Shown one piece after another: positions 50,448-58,923 of a stretch of 64,000 nt of DNA (position 1 is its first letter; every line of letters starts with the position of its first letter). The translations under genes and the position numbers were made by a program. The stretch comes from Streptomyces sp. AC555_RSS877 (GTDB lineage Bacteria; Actinomycetota; Actinomycetes; Streptomycetales; Streptomycetaceae), in NCBI RefSeq assembly GCF_019049245.1, contig NZ_JAGMUK010000183.1:186001-250000 (forward strand). The letters are read 5' to 3'. The notes below the pieces were generated by a model. That model worked only from the letters and a program-made list of their open reading frames with translations. It was not told where the DNA came from and searched no databases.

Positions 50448-51269
50448 TCAGGTCAGTGTGCCCAGAAACCGCACATGGGGCCGCTCCTCGGGCCCCTGCC
50501 GGGTCACGGCGGACCGCACTCCGTACACCTCGGCGATGAGCCGCTCGGTCAGGACGTCGCCCGGGGTGCCGCTCGCCACGACCCGGCCGGTGTGCAGGAC
50601 GACCACCCGGTCGCAGTACATCGCGGCGAGGTTGAGGTCGTGCAGGGCGACGACGGTGGTGACCGGGAGTGCGGTGACCAGGGACAGCAGGTCGAGCTGG
50701 TGGTGGATGTCGAGGTGGTTGGTGGGTTCGTCGAGGAGGAGTTCGCGGGGCTCCTGGGCGAGCGCGCGGGCGATCTGGACCCGCTGGCGCTCACCGCCCG
50801 ACAGGGTGTGCCAGGGCTGGTCGGCGCGGTCGCCGAGCCCGGCACGGTCCAGGGCCGACCGCACGGCCCGCTCGTCGTGTGCGGCGGCGGGCGTCCAGGC
50901 GCGGCGATGCGGGACGCGGCCGAGTCGTACGACGTCCAGGACCGTCAACTCGACCTGGGTGTCGGCCTGTTGCTCGACCATGGCGAGGCGCCGGGCGACC
51001 TCGCGGCGGGGCAGGCCGGCCAGGGGCGTGCCGTCGAGCGTGACGACGCCGGCGCTCGGACCGAGCAGGCCGGCCAGCACGCGCAGCAGTGTGGACTTGC
51101 CGGAGCCGTTGGGGCCGAGGAGGCCGACGGTGGAGCCCTGGTGGGGCGCGAGGGTGACGCCGTCGAGGATGAGGCGACCGTCGGCTCGGCGGCTCACGCG
51201 GTCGGCGCGCAGGCCGCCCGTGGCTGTGGCGACGGGCACGTCGGATGCCGTGCGCACGGTCTCCTTCAC
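50448..51269 (-). CDS. btuD: Cobalamin (vitamin B12) ABC transporter ATP-binding protein
   Basis: A 273-residue ATPase of the FecE/BtuD family. Walker A LGPNGSGKST is at 51-60, the signature is TLSGGERQRVQIARALAQ and Walker B is LLLDEPTNHLDI, typical of iron and B12 importers. GTG 51269, with GAGGAG upstream, overlaps the permease stop (GTGA). It is last in an operon led by a cobalamin riboswitch, which is why B12 rather than siderophore is proposed. Confidence 0.85.
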   Translation of the reverse strand: MKETVRTASDVPVATATGGLRADRVSRRADGRLILDGVTLAPHQGSTVGLLGPNGSGKSTLLRVLAGLLGPSAGVVTLDGTPLAGLPRREVARRLAMVEQQADTQVELTVLDVVRLGRVPHRRAWTPAAAHDERAVRSALDRAGLGDRADQPWHTLSGGERQRVQIARALAQEPRELLLDEPTNHLDIHHQLDLLSLVTALPVTTVVALHDLNLAAMYCDRVVVLHTGRVVASGTPGDVLTERLIAEVYGVRSAVTRQGPEERPHVRFLGTLT

Positions 51270-52279
51270 CGCACTCTCCTCGTCCGGTACAGCACCGCCA
51301 CGAAGGCCGGTACTCCGATCAGGGACGTCACCACACCCACCGGCACCTCCTGCGGGTCGAGGACCGTGCGGGCCAGCGTGTCGACCCACACCAGGAAGAC
51401 CGCCCCGGCCAGCGCGGTGACCGGCAGCAGCCGGGCGTGGCCCGGGCCGACCAGGGCGCGGGCGGCGTGCGGCAGCACCAGGCCGACGAAGCCGATGGCG
51501 CCGGCCGAGCTGACCAGCGCGGCCGTGAGCAGGGCCGTGACGCACAGCAGCACCAGACGGGTGCGGGCCACCGACACCCCGAGGGCGGCCGCCGCGTCCT
51601 GCCCGAAGGCGAAGGCGTCGAGGGTGCGGGCGTACGACAGGCAGACCACCAGGGCCACGGCCAGGACGGCGAAGCACACCCACACGTCGGTCCAGCCCGC
51701 CCCGCCGAGCGAGCCGAGGAGCCAGAAGAGGACGCCCCGGGTGGTCTCGGCGTCGGCGGCGGTCATCACGATGAACGAGGTCAGAGCGGAGAAGAGCTGC
51801 ATGGCGGCGACGCCGGCGAGGACGACCAGGTCGGTGCTGCCGCCGAGCGTGTGGCTGAGGAACAGCACGAGCGCGAAGGACACCAGGGCGCCCAGGAACG
51901 CGCCCGCCGGGACGGACACCGCGCCCCCGCCGACGCCCAGCACGACCACCAGCACGGCCCCGGTCGACGCGCCCGAGGACACCCCGAGGACGAAGGGGTC
52001 GGCGAGCGGGTTGCGCAGCAGCGACTGCATCACCGCCCCGCACACGGCGAGTCCGGCGCCGCACACGGCCGCGAGGAGCGTGCGCGGCAGCCTGAGCTGC
52101 CACACGATGCCGTCCCGGATCGGCGTCAACTCCGAGGTTCCGAGGCCCAGATGGGCCGCGACGACGGACCACACGTCGGCGACCCGGATATCGGCCGGGC
52201 CGATGGTGATGGCGACGGCGAGGGAGCAGCACAGCAGGACCGTCCCGGCCGCACCGAGCAGGACCGCCCGGGCGGTCAC
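51266..52279 (-). CDS. btuC: Cobalamin ABC transporter permease (FecCD family)
   Basis: A 337-residue permease with about ten helices. The FecCD features WQLRLPRTLLAAVCGAGLAVCGAVMQSLLRNPLADPFVLGVSSGA and the coupling region AAALGVSVARTRLVLL, then GAIGFVGLVLPHAARAL, are clear. GTG 52279 overlaps the binding-protein stop; a longer frame upstream (to 52543) reads into the binding-protein gene and is not used. Part of btuFCD under a B12 riboswitch. Confidence 0.9.
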   Translation of the reverse strand: MTARAVLLGAAGTVLLCCSLAVAITIGPADIRVADVWSVVAAHLGLGTSELTPIRDGIVWQLRLPRTLLAAVCGAGLAVCGAVMQSLLRNPLADPFVLGVSSGASTGAVLVVVLGVGGGAVSVPAGAFLGALVSFALVLFLSHTLGGSTDLVVLAGVAAMQLFSALTSFIVMTAADAETTRGVLFWLLGSLGGAGWTDVWVCFAVLAVALVVCLSYARTLDAFAFGQDAAAALGVSVARTRLVLLCVTALLTAALVSSAGAIGFVGLVLPHAARALVGPGHARLLPVTALAGAVFLVWVDTLARTVLDPQEVPVGVVTSLIGVPAFVAVLYRTRRVR

Positions 52280-53292
52280 TTCACGAGCCCGAACTCGCGC
52301 AGGCCCGCCGCGACCTTCTCCACGCCCTCGATCGTGCGGATGGTCGGGTTCATGGCCTGCCCGCTGAGCAGGACGTACCGCTGGTGCCGGACAGCGGTCA
52401 TGTTCCTGGTGACCGGGTTGGACTCCAGGAAGGCGATCTTCTTCCGGGCCGACTCGGCGGTCTGCGACTTGCGGGTCAGGTCGCCGATGACGAGGACGTC
52501 GGGGTCGCGGTCGGCGACCGTCTCCCAGTTGATCTGCGGCCATTCGTCGTGCGTGTCGTCGAAGACGTTCCTGGCACCCAGGGAGCGGGTGATGACACCG
52601 GGAGCGCCGCAGCAGCCCGCCATGTAGGGCGACTCGGAGTTGGCGAACCAGTACAGGAGGGTCACGTCGGAGGCGTCGATGCCGGCAGTCGCCTTGGTCA
52701 TCCGCGTCTCGAGCTGCCCGACGAGCTTCTCGCCCCGCTCCCTCACCCCGAAGACGGCGGCCAGGTCGCGTATTTCGCCGTAGACGGCCTCGGCGGTCAG
52801 GGGCTCGGAGCGTGCGCCGTCCCCGTCGCCGGAGTTGTCCTTGCCGGCGCAGTCGGACGGGGAGACGTAGGTGGGCACGCCCAACCTCTCGAACTGCTCG
52901 CGCGAGGCCACTCCCCCCTTCCCCAGCGTGGAGACGAAGGAGGCGGCGACGAAGTCCGGCTCGGCGTCCAGGACACGCTCGAAGGAGGGGTTGTTGTCGG
53001 CGATCCGCTCCACGTTCGCGTTCGCCTTCTCCAGGCCGTTCATCACGGGGTCGGTCCAGGTCGCCGTGCCCGCCATGCGGTCGGCGAGCCCGAGGGAGAG
53101 CATGATCTCGGTGGTGCCCTGGTTGAGGGAGACGGCCCGCTCGGGCGGGGCCTCGACCCGCACCGTACGGCCGCAGTTGTCGAGGCTGACGGCGGCCTTG
53201 GCATCGGTGGTGGCGGCGTCGCCGCAGCCGGTCAGGAGCAGGGATCCGGCCGCGAGCAGGGCGGAGGGAAGGGCAAGACGTGCTGTCTGCAC
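52276..53292 (-). CDS. btuF: Cobalamin-binding lipoprotein (periplasmic-binding-protein type)
   Basis: A 338-residue lipoprotein. The lipobox LLLTGC places the lipid on Cys23. The class III binding-protein domain runs from about 38 (VSLDNCGRTVRVEAPPERAVSLNQGTTEIMLSLGLADRMAGTA), with the helix backbone around 190-215. Two adjacent Cys (YMAGCCGAPGV) in the ligand region are unusual and deserve attention. GTG 53292 has GAGGA ten bases upstream. The leader is a cobalamin riboswitch, so the ligand is most likely B12 or a precursor. Confidence 0.87.
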   Translation of the reverse strand: MQTARLALPSALLAAGSLLLTGCGDAATTDAKAAVSLDNCGRTVRVEAPPERAVSLNQGTTEIMLSLGLADRMAGTATWTDPVMNGLEKANANVERIADNNPSFERVLDAEPDFVAASFVSTLGKGGVASREQFERLGVPTYVSPSDCAGKDNSGDGDGARSEPLTAEAVYGEIRDLAAVFGVRERGEKLVGQLETRMTKATAGIDASDVTLLYWFANSESPYMAGCCGAPGVITRSLGARNVFDDTHDEWPQINWETVADRDPDVLVIGDLTRKSQTAESARKKIAFLESNPVTRNMTAVRHQRYVLLSGQAMNPTIRTIEGVEKVAAGLREFGLVK

Positions 53293-53369
53293 GGAGTGGT
53301 CCTCGATCGTCGAGGGCTCGAACGCGGAGCCCGGTCGTACGGTGCTCCCCCGCCGTACGTCACCGCGAG

Positions 53370-53550
53370 GGCCGCCAGCAGGTCTTCGGACTCGGGATCA
53401 TCCGGTCGGGGCGCCTTCCCAGACGACATACGCGTCGTCCAGTGGCCGAGGCCCCGCCCGTCACCCTCACCGCTGCGCGTCAGTTCCGGATTCGCACCGG
53501 ATTCCCTGACCCACGTGTCATGGGTTCGACTGGCCCCGGCAAGCTATCAC
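53370..53550 (-). ncRNA. Cobalamin riboswitch
   Basis: Read on the minus strand: GGGAATCCGGTGCGAATCC near 53514-53496, then GCAGCGGTGAGGGTGACGGGC, the GCCACTGG core, CTGGGAAGGCG and finally CCGAGTCCGAAGACCTGCT at about 53395-53376. These are the B12-box and flanking conserved blocks in the right order. It lies about 80 bp before btuF and would repress the btuFCD operon when adenosylcobalamin is bound. Confidence 0.93.
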
Positions 53551-53624
53551 GGAGGGGAATCACCGGTCGCGGCGCGCTGTTGTGCCGGAGGTCAGAGCGT
53601 TCACGAGCCCCAGGGAGACCCACG

Positions 53625-54032
53625 GTGTACGGCGACGAGGCAACGGTCCGCAAGATCCTCACCGGGCTCGGCGACACCTGGGCCGTGGTCGGCCTGTCGT
53701 CGAACCGGCAGCGCGCCGCGTACGGCGTGGCCGAGGTGCTCCAGCGCTACGGCAAGCGGGTCGTCCCGGTGCACCCCAAGGCGGAGACCGTCCACGGGGA
53801 GCGCGGGTACGCCTCGCTCGCGGACATCCCCTTCGACGTGGACGTCGTGGACGTGTTCGTGAACAGCGACCTCGCCGGGGCGGTCGCCGACGAGGCGGTG
53901 GCGAGGGGTGCGCAGGCGGTCTGGTTCCAGCTCGGGGTCGTCGACGAGGACGCGTACGACCGCACCCGGGCCGCGGGGCTGGAGATGGTGATGGACCGCT
54001 GCCCGGCGATCGAGATCCCCCGCCTGGGCTGA
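53625..54032 (+). CDS. CoA-binding domain protein (YccU-type)
   Basis: A 135-residue Rossmann-like CoA-binding protein. The nucleotide loop is VVGLSSNRQRAAYGVAEVLQRYGKRVVPVHP, and ESLADIPFDVDVVDVFV-like strands follow (LADIPFDVDVVDVF, QAVWFQLGV), ending with MDRCPAIEIPRL, all typical of the YccU/CoA_binding_2 family. The exact role is unknown. AGGGAG precedes GTG 53625. It sits between the B12 riboswitch (divergent) and the monooxygenase gene. Confidence 0.9.
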   Translation: MYGDEATVRKILTGLGDTWAVVGLSSNRQRAAYGVAEVLQRYGKRVVPVHPKAETVHGERGYASLADIPFDVDVVDVFVNSDLAGAVADEAVARGAQAVWFQLGVVDEDAYDRTRAAGLEMVMDRCPAIEIPRLG

Positions 54033-54113
54033 CGGACGCTCTCGCCGCCGCCTGCCCGCGGCGTCCGTCCACGATCGGCGAATCGCTCCGGGACGCACCG
54101 ACATAATGTTCGG

Positions 54114-55331
54114 GTGACCTCCACCCCTTCCGCCAACTCCGGTGCTCCGCAACGCTTTCCGGTCGTCGTCGTGGGCGCCGGGCCCGCCGGGCTCACCGTC
54201 GGCAACATCCTGCGGGCCGCCGGCGTCGACTGCCTGGTCCTGGAGACGGAGACGCGCGAGTTCATCGAGCAGCGGCCGCGGGCGGGCGTCATCGAGGAGT
54301 GGGCCGTGCGCGGGCTCCAGCAGCGCGGTCTCGCGGACACCCTGCTGCAGCGCGCGCAGCTCCACACCGAGTGCGAGTTCCGCTTCGGCGGTGAGCGCTT
54401 CCGCTTCTCGTACGTCGAGCTGACGGGGACTCACCACTTCGTCTATCCGCAGCCGTTGCTGGTGACGGACCTGGTGCGCGAGTACGCGGACGTGCGGGGC
54501 GGGCAGGTGCGGTTCGGTGTGCGGGACGTCCGGCTGCACGACCTGGACACCGACCATCCCTCGGTGTCCTACGTCCCGGCGGAGTCGGGCGAGCGGGAGG
54601 TCGTCGCGTGCGACTTCGTCGCGGGGTGCGACGGGGGGCGCGGGGTGACCAGTGGCGCCCTGCCCGAGCAGGCGCACGTCTCCCGGCACGACTACGGCAT
54701 CGGCTGGCTGGCGCTGCTCGCCGAGGCTCCTCCGTCCAACGACTGTGTCGTCTTCGGCATCCACCCGAACGGCTTCGCCGGGCACATGGCCCGCAGCCCC
54801 GAGGTGACCCGGTACTACCTGGAGTGCCCGCCCGGCGACGACCCGGAGAACTGGTCGCACGAACGCGTCTGGTCCGAGCTCCAGGAGCGGCTCGCGGCCA
54901 CGGGCCTCGGTCCGCTCACCGAGGGGCGGCTGATCGAGAAGCGCGTCCTGGACATGCACGGCTACGTCGTCGAACCCATGGTGTTCGGCCGGCTCTTCCT
55001 GGCCGGGGACGCCGCCCACCTGACCGCCCCCATCGCGGCGAAGGGCATGAACCTCGCCCTGCACGACGCCTTCCTCCTCGGCGACGCCCTTGCCGGGTAC
55101 CTCACCAACGGCGAAGAGTCCGGCCTGGACGGCTATTCGGAGGCGTGCCTGCGACGGGTGTGGGACTACCAGGAGTTCTCGCAGTGGCTCTCCGAGGTCT
55201 ACCACGGCACCTCGTCGGGCGACCCCTACCGCGCGGGCACCACCTTCGCCCGACTCCGCCGCCTGTTCACCTCGCCCGCCGCCGGGGCGGCCTTCGCCGA
55301 GCAGTACCTGGGCACGGCCACCGCGTACTGA
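54114..55331 (+). CDS. FAD-dependent aromatic hydroxylase (4-hydroxybenzoate 3-monooxygenase type)
   Basis: A 405-residue flavoprotein. GAGPAG at 21-26 binds FAD; the second FAD motif is LAGDAAHLTAPIAAKGMNLALHDAFLLGDAL. RPRAGVIEEWAVRGL, FVAGCDGGRGVTS, and HHFVYPQPLLVTDL resemble PobA, which hydroxylates 4-hydroxybenzoate with NAD(P)H to protocatechuate. Length matches PobA (about 390-400). CATAAT (54102-54107) lies six bases before GTG 54114, giving a leaderless transcript. No protocatechuate pathway or pobR is adjacent. Confidence 0.85.
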   Translation: MTSTPSANSGAPQRFPVVVVGAGPAGLTVGNILRAAGVDCLVLETETREFIEQRPRAGVIEEWAVRGLQQRGLADTLLQRAQLHTECEFRFGGERFRFSYVELTGTHHFVYPQPLLVTDLVREYADVRGGQVRFGVRDVRLHDLDTDHPSVSYVPAESGEREVVACDFVAGCDGGRGVTSGALPEQAHVSRHDYGIGWLALLAEAPPSNDCVVFGIHPNGFAGHMARSPEVTRYYLECPPGDDPENWSHERVWSELQERLAATGLGPLTEGRLIEKRVLDMHGYVVEPMVFGRLFLAGDAAHLTAPIAAKGMNLALHDAFLLGDALAGYLTNGEESGLDGYSEACLRRVWDYQEFSQWLSEVYHGTSSGDPYRAGTTFARLRRLFTSPAAGAAFAEQYLGTATAY

Positions 55332-55350
55332 CCCGGCCGGGCCTGGTGCG

Positions 55351-55710
55351 TCAGTCGTGCGGCGGCCGGTCGGTCAGCCGGTGGTCCGCCACGTTCAGCG
55401 CCTCGTCCACCAGCCGGCGGAGATGGCCGTCGGGCAGGGAGTAGACCACCCGGCGGCCTTCCTTGCGGGTGTTCACCAGGCCGGCCAGCCGCAGCCTGGC
55501 CAGGTGCTGGCTGACGGCCGGCCGGGCCGCCCCGCACGCCTTGGTGAGCGTCGTGACGTCGGCCTCCCCCGCGGCCAGCGCGTGCAGCAGGGTGAGGCGG
55601 GTCCGGTCGCCGAGCAGGGCGAGCAGTTCGGCGGCGAGCGCGAACTGCTCCTCGCCCGGGGTGCGCGGGTGCGCATCGTTCGCAGGTGATAGGTGCATGC
55701 GTGCGCTCAT
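55351..55710 (-). CDS. ArsR/SmtB-family metal sensor
   Basis: A 119-residue repressor with a winged HTH at about 45-92 (VTTLTKACGAARPAVSQHLARLRLAGLVNTRKEGRRVVYSL). The C-terminal alpha-5 region carries Asp94, His96 and His110, three of the four ligands of the CzrA-type zinc/cobalt site; the fourth position is Val107. ATG 55710 is chosen because CATTAT (55722-55717) is exactly six bases upstream, giving a leaderless transcript; a GTG two codons earlier is possible. It is divergent from the CDF efflux gene, which it very probably represses. Confidence 0.9.
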   Translation of the reverse strand: MSARMHLSPANDAHPRTPGEEQFALAAELLALLGDRTRLTLLHALAAGEADVTTLTKACGAARPAVSQHLARLRLAGLVNTRKEGRRVVYSLPDGHLRRLVDEALNVADHRLTDRPPHD

Positions 55711-55716
55711 ACGCAC
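55701..55716. promoter_or_regulatory. ArsR operator candidate GTGCG-N6-CGCAC
   Basis: A perfect dyad that covers the arsR start codon and abuts its -10, 56 bp before the CDF gene. Binding would shut both divergent genes, the common arrangement for SmtB/ArsR efflux loci. Confidence 0.5.
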
Positions 55717-55771
55717 ATAATGGCGGTCGTGGGCGTCGCGCGTCCACTCCTTACGCCGGAAGGGGACTCAC

Positions 55772-56854
55772 GTGAACGACCGACACCACCACGACCACGG
55801 GCACGACCGACACCACCAGGACCACGGCCACGGCCATCACCACGACGCCCCTCATCACCACCCGCCGTCCGGCCTGCGCCGCCGCCTCACCCACCTCCTC
55901 ACCCCTCACTCCCACGAGACCGCCGACAAGCTCGACTCCGCCCTGGAGTCCTCTGCCCGCGGCATGCGGGCCCTGTGGATCTCGCTGGCGGTGCTGGGCG
56001 CGACGGCCCTGGCGCAGGCGTTCGTGGTGGCCGTCTCCGGGTCGGTCGCGCTGCTCGGCGACACGGTGCACAACACCGCGGACGCGCTGACCGCCGTACC
56101 GCTCGGGATCGCGTTCGTGCTCGGCCGGCGCGCGGCGACCCGCCGCTTCACCTACGGCTACGGCCGCGCCGAGGACCTTGCGGGCATCGTGATCGTGCTG
56201 ACGATCGCCGCGTCGGCGGCCTTCGCGGGCTGGGTGGCGATGGACCGGCTGCTCGATCCGCGGCCCGTCGAGCACGTGCCGGCGGTCGCGGTGGCCGCGC
56301 TGGTCGGTTTCGCGGGCAACGAGTGGGTGGCCCGTTACCGGATCCGGGTCGGCCGTGACATCGGCTCGGCCGCGCTGGTCGCGGACGGTCTGCACGCCCG
56401 TACGGACGGATTCACGTCCCTGGCCGTGCTGTTGGGCGCGGGCGGCTCGGCCCTCGGGTGGCAACTGGCCGACCCCATAGTCGGCTTGGCGATCACCGCC
56501 GCCATCACCCTGGTACTCCGGGACGCGGCACGCGAGGTGTTCCGGCGGGTGATGGACGCCGTCGACCCGGCTCTGGTGGACCGCGCCGAGCAGGCCCTGC
56601 GGGAGGTCGAAGGGGTCCGGGAGGTGGGCGAGCTGCGGCTGCGCTGGATCGGGCACCGGCTGCGCGCCGAGGTCGCGGTCGTGGTGGACGGCGAGGCGAC
56701 GGTACGCCAGGCGCACGGCATCGCCGTGGACGCCGAACACGCCCTGCTGCACGCCGTCCCGCGCCTCACCGCGGCCCTGGTGCACGCGGACCCGGCACCG
56801 GTGCCGGGCGAGGCGGACCCGCACCACGCCCTCGCCCACCACGGGTCGGCCTGA
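55772..56854 (+). CDS. Cation diffusion facilitator (CzcD/ZnT-type) metal exporter
   Basis: A 360-residue membrane transporter. The first 35 residues are extremely His-rich (more than a dozen His), a metal-binding tail. About six helices follow; the transport-site residues are in LLGDTVHNTADALT (Asp97, His100, Asp104) and ADGLHARTDGFTSL. A cytoplasmic CDF C-terminal domain runs from about 262. It exports Zn2+, Co2+ or Cd2+ in exchange for protons. GTG 55772 has GGAAGGGG upstream. Control by the divergent ArsR-type gene points to zinc or cobalt stress. Confidence 0.93.
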   Translation: MNDRHHHDHGHDRHHQDHGHGHHHDAPHHHPPSGLRRRLTHLLTPHSHETADKLDSALESSARGMRALWISLAVLGATALAQAFVVAVSGSVALLGDTVHNTADALTAVPLGIAFVLGRRAATRRFTYGYGRAEDLAGIVIVLTIAASAAFAGWVAMDRLLDPRPVEHVPAVAVAALVGFAGNEWVARYRIRVGRDIGSAALVADGLHARTDGFTSLAVLLGAGGSALGWQLADPIVGLAITAAITLVLRDAAREVFRRVMDAVDPALVDRAEQALREVEGVREVGELRLRWIGHRLRAEVAVVVDGEATVRQAHGIAVDAEHALLHAVPRLTAALVHADPAPVPGEADPHHALAHHGSA

Positions 56855-56857
56855 GCG

Positions 56858-57415
56858 TCAGGCGAGCCCCAGCCCTTCCAGCACCACCGCACCCGGCAGC
56901 TCCTCGAACGCCTTCCCCGGCACCAGCAGCTTGCCGCGCCGCCGTCCGCTGCCCACCAGGACGTACGGCAGGTCGACGACGGCGGAGTCCACCAGCACGG
57001 GCCAGCCCTCGGGCAGTCCGATCGGGGTGACGCCGCCGTACTCCATGCCGGTTCGACCCGTCGCCGTGTCCATCGAGGCGAAGGAGGCCTTGCGGGCGCC
57101 GAGCTGTCGGCGGACGACGCCGTTGACGTCGACCCGGGTGGTGGAGAGCACGACGCACGCGGCCAGGGTGCTCTCGCCGCCGCGCTTGCCCGCGACGACC
57201 ACGCAGTTCGCCGACTGCTCCAGCAGTTCGCGCCCGTAGTGCTCCACGAAGACGGCGGTGTCGGCCCACTGCGGGTCGGTGTCGACGTAGACGATCTGCT
57301 CGGCGGGGACGCTGCCGCTCCAGCGGCGTACGGCGTCGGCGACCGGGCCGGTCAGCTCGTCGAGGCAGTCGGGGGCGGGAGTGGCGCGGTCGAAGTGACC
57401 GATGGGTGCGTCCAT
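56858..57415 (-). CDS. YbaK/prolyl-tRNA deacylase-domain protein
   Basis: A 185-residue editing-domain protein of the YbaK/ProX family, which hydrolyses mischarged aminoacyl-tRNA (for example Cys- or Ala-tRNA-Pro). The markers are ANCVVVAGKRGGESTLAACVVLSTTRVDVNGVVRRQLGARKASFAS and TGMEYGGVTPIGLPEGWPVLVDSAV, with the conserved Lys in GARKAS. TAGCGT (57427-57422) six bases before ATG 57415 indicates a leaderless mRNA. It converges on the CDF gene with a three-base gap. Confidence 0.9.
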   Translation of the reverse strand: MDAPIGHFDRATPAPDCLDELTGPVADAVRRWSGSVPAEQIVYVDTDPQWADTAVFVEHYGRELLEQSANCVVVAGKRGGESTLAACVVLSTTRVDVNGVVRRQLGARKASFASMDTATGRTGMEYGGVTPIGLPEGWPVLVDSAVVDLPYVLVGSGRRRGKLLVPGKAFEELPGAVVLEGLGLA

Positions 57416-57446
57416 GACCGCACGCTAACAAAGCCGTACGGCCGTC

Positions 57447-58019
57447 TCAGTGCACGGGCGGGACGGAGACGGCCATCAGCATCCGCATCGGAACGTCGCC
57501 CTGATTGCCGTACGTGTGCGGGGTGTTGGCCTCGAAGGAGGCGGTCGCGCCCGCCGGGACGCGGTACTCCACGCCGTCCACGGTGAGCGTCAGTTCACCT
57601 TCGGTGACGTGGAGCAGTTCGGCGGTGCCGGCGGGGTGCGGGTCGGAGGAACTGTTCTCGCCCGGCATCAGCCGCCACTCCCACATCTCCAGCGGGCCGG
57701 GGGCCTCGGTGCCGGCGAGGAGGAGGTTGTAGCTGCCTGCGTCCGTGTGCCACAGCCGTACGGCCTGCTCGGGGGGGACGACCCGGACCTTCGGCCCCTG
57801 TTCGTAGTCGAGCAGGGTGGTGATGCTGATCCCCAGCGCGTCGCCGATCTTGACGACCGTGCCGAGGCTGGGGTTGGTGCGGGACTGCTCGATCTGGATG
57901 AGCATGCCGCGGCTGACTCCGGCCCGGGCGGCGAGCACGTCGAGGGTGAAGCCGCGCACCGCGCGCCAGTGCTTGACGTTGCGTGCCAGGGACTGGGTCA
58001 GCAGGTCGAGGTCCGACAC
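57447..58019 (-). CDS. XRE-family regulator with cupin domain
   Basis: A 190-residue regulator: HTH at about 12-68 (RNVKHWRAVRGFTLDVLAARAGVSRGMLIQIEQSRTNPSLGTVVKIGDALG) and a cupin_2 sensor at about 110-180 (AELLHVTEGELTLTVDGVEYRVPAGATASFEANTPHTYGN). This architecture senses small ligands, as in PuuR-type proteins. GTG 58019 starts it, with a weak GGA. Inverted repeats upstream (58070-58123) are candidate operators. It precedes the YbaK gene in the same direction by 31 bp. Confidence 0.92.
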   Translation of the reverse strand: MSDLDLLTQSLARNVKHWRAVRGFTLDVLAARAGVSRGMLIQIEQSRTNPSLGTVVKIGDALGISITTLLDYEQGPKVRVVPPEQAVRLWHTDAGSYNLLLAGTEAPGPLEMWEWRLMPGENSSSDPHPAGTAELLHVTEGELTLTVDGVEYRVPAGATASFEANTPHTYGNQGDVPMRMLMAVSVPPVH

Positions 58020-58069
58020 ATTCCGTCCAACGTCTAGTCACCGTCTTGGATGAGAGAGGGGAGAGAGTT

Positions 58070-58123
58070 CAGTTCTCTGAACTGCGGTGGGTGCACCCCA
58101 TCGTTCACCGCACTGTACTGCGG
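58070..58123. promoter_or_regulatory. Two inverted repeats upstream of the XRE-cupin gene
   Basis: CAGTTC-TCT-GAACTG (58070-58084) and CCGCA-CTGTAC-TGCGG (58108-58123) are perfect dyads 23 bp apart, 51-104 bp upstream of the regulator start. They are candidate binding sites; they are different sequences, so two proteins or one site and one terminator are possible. The rest of 58020-58167 shows nothing else. Confidence 0.35.
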
Positions 58124-58167
58124 GGCCACCCGTCGGTGGGGGCGGGAGCTTGTGGCGACGGGCTGAG

Positions 58168-58923
58168 TCAGTCCAGCTCGGCGAGCTTCGCCGCGGTCTC
58201 GTCGTCCAGGCCCGCCAGCCTGCGCAGCTGTTCCGGGGTGACTCCCTCGGGAATCGGCACCGGTGCGGGCGTCCGGAGCGGCGGCTGCCAGCCGTCGCCG
58301 GGAGTCCAGCGCCGCACGACCCGGGCGGGCGCCCCCGCCACGACGGCGTGGTCGGGCACCACACCGCGGACCACCGCTCCGGCGGCGACGACCACGTTCC
58401 GCCCGATCCGCGCGCCGGGCAGGATCACCGCCCCCGTCCCGATCCAGCAACCCGGCCCGATCTCCACCGGCTCCATCCGGGGCCACTGCCTGCCGATCGG
58501 CTCGTGCGGGTCGTCGTACGAGTGGTTGGTGGACGTGACGTACACGTACGGCCCGAAGTAGCAGTCGCTGCCGATGGTGACCGTCGTGTCGGCGATGACA
58601 TGGCTGCCCCGGCCGAGGACGACTCCGTCGCCGATGCGCAGGATGGCGTCCGGGCCGAGGTCGAGGTCGGGCATCAGACCGGCGGTCAGGGTGACCTGTT
58701 CGCCGACGATGCAGTGCGACCCGAGGTGGATCCAGGGTTCGCCGAAGACCGTGCCGAGCGGGAAGGCCAGCCTGGTGCCCGTGCCCAGCGCGCCGAAGCG
58801 GAACCGTCCCGGGTGTTCGGCGGTGACGGAGCCGGTGCGCTGCACCCAGGCCCAGCCCGCGTGCACGGCCCGCTGCGCGAGGCCGCGCGGCCAGGATGAG
58901 AACGTGTTCTTGCGCTTCGACAC
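58168..58923 (-). CDS. Hexapeptide-repeat acyltransferase (left-handed beta-helix)
   Basis: A roughly 251-residue acyltransferase. The left-handed beta-helix with [LIV]-G-x(4) hexapeptides spans about 70-205: LGSHCIVGEQVTLTAG, LRIGDGVVLGRGSHVIADTTVTIGSDCYFG, NHSYDDPHEPI (a characteristic loop with catalytic His), then VEIGPGCWIGTGAVILPGARIGRNVVVAAGAVV. It is a CoA- or ACP-dependent O-acetyltransferase-like enzyme, often for sugars. TACGGT (58935-58930) lies six bases before GTG 58923, giving a leaderless transcript; the ATG-initiated longer frame was not used. The C-terminal helix (VTPEQLRRLAGLDDETAAKL) is distinctive. Confidence 0.88.
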   Translation of the reverse strand: MSKRKNTFSSWPRGLAQRAVHAGWAWVQRTGSVTAEHPGRFRFGALGTGTRLAFPLGTVFGEPWIHLGSHCIVGEQVTLTAGLMPDLDLGPDAILRIGDGVVLGRGSHVIADTTVTIGSDCYFGPYVYVTSTNHSYDDPHEPIGRQWPRMEPVEIGPGCWIGTGAVILPGARIGRNVVVAAGAVVRGVVPDHAVVAGAPARVVRRWTPGDGWQPPLRTPAPVPIPEGVTPEQLRRLAGLDDETAAKLAELD

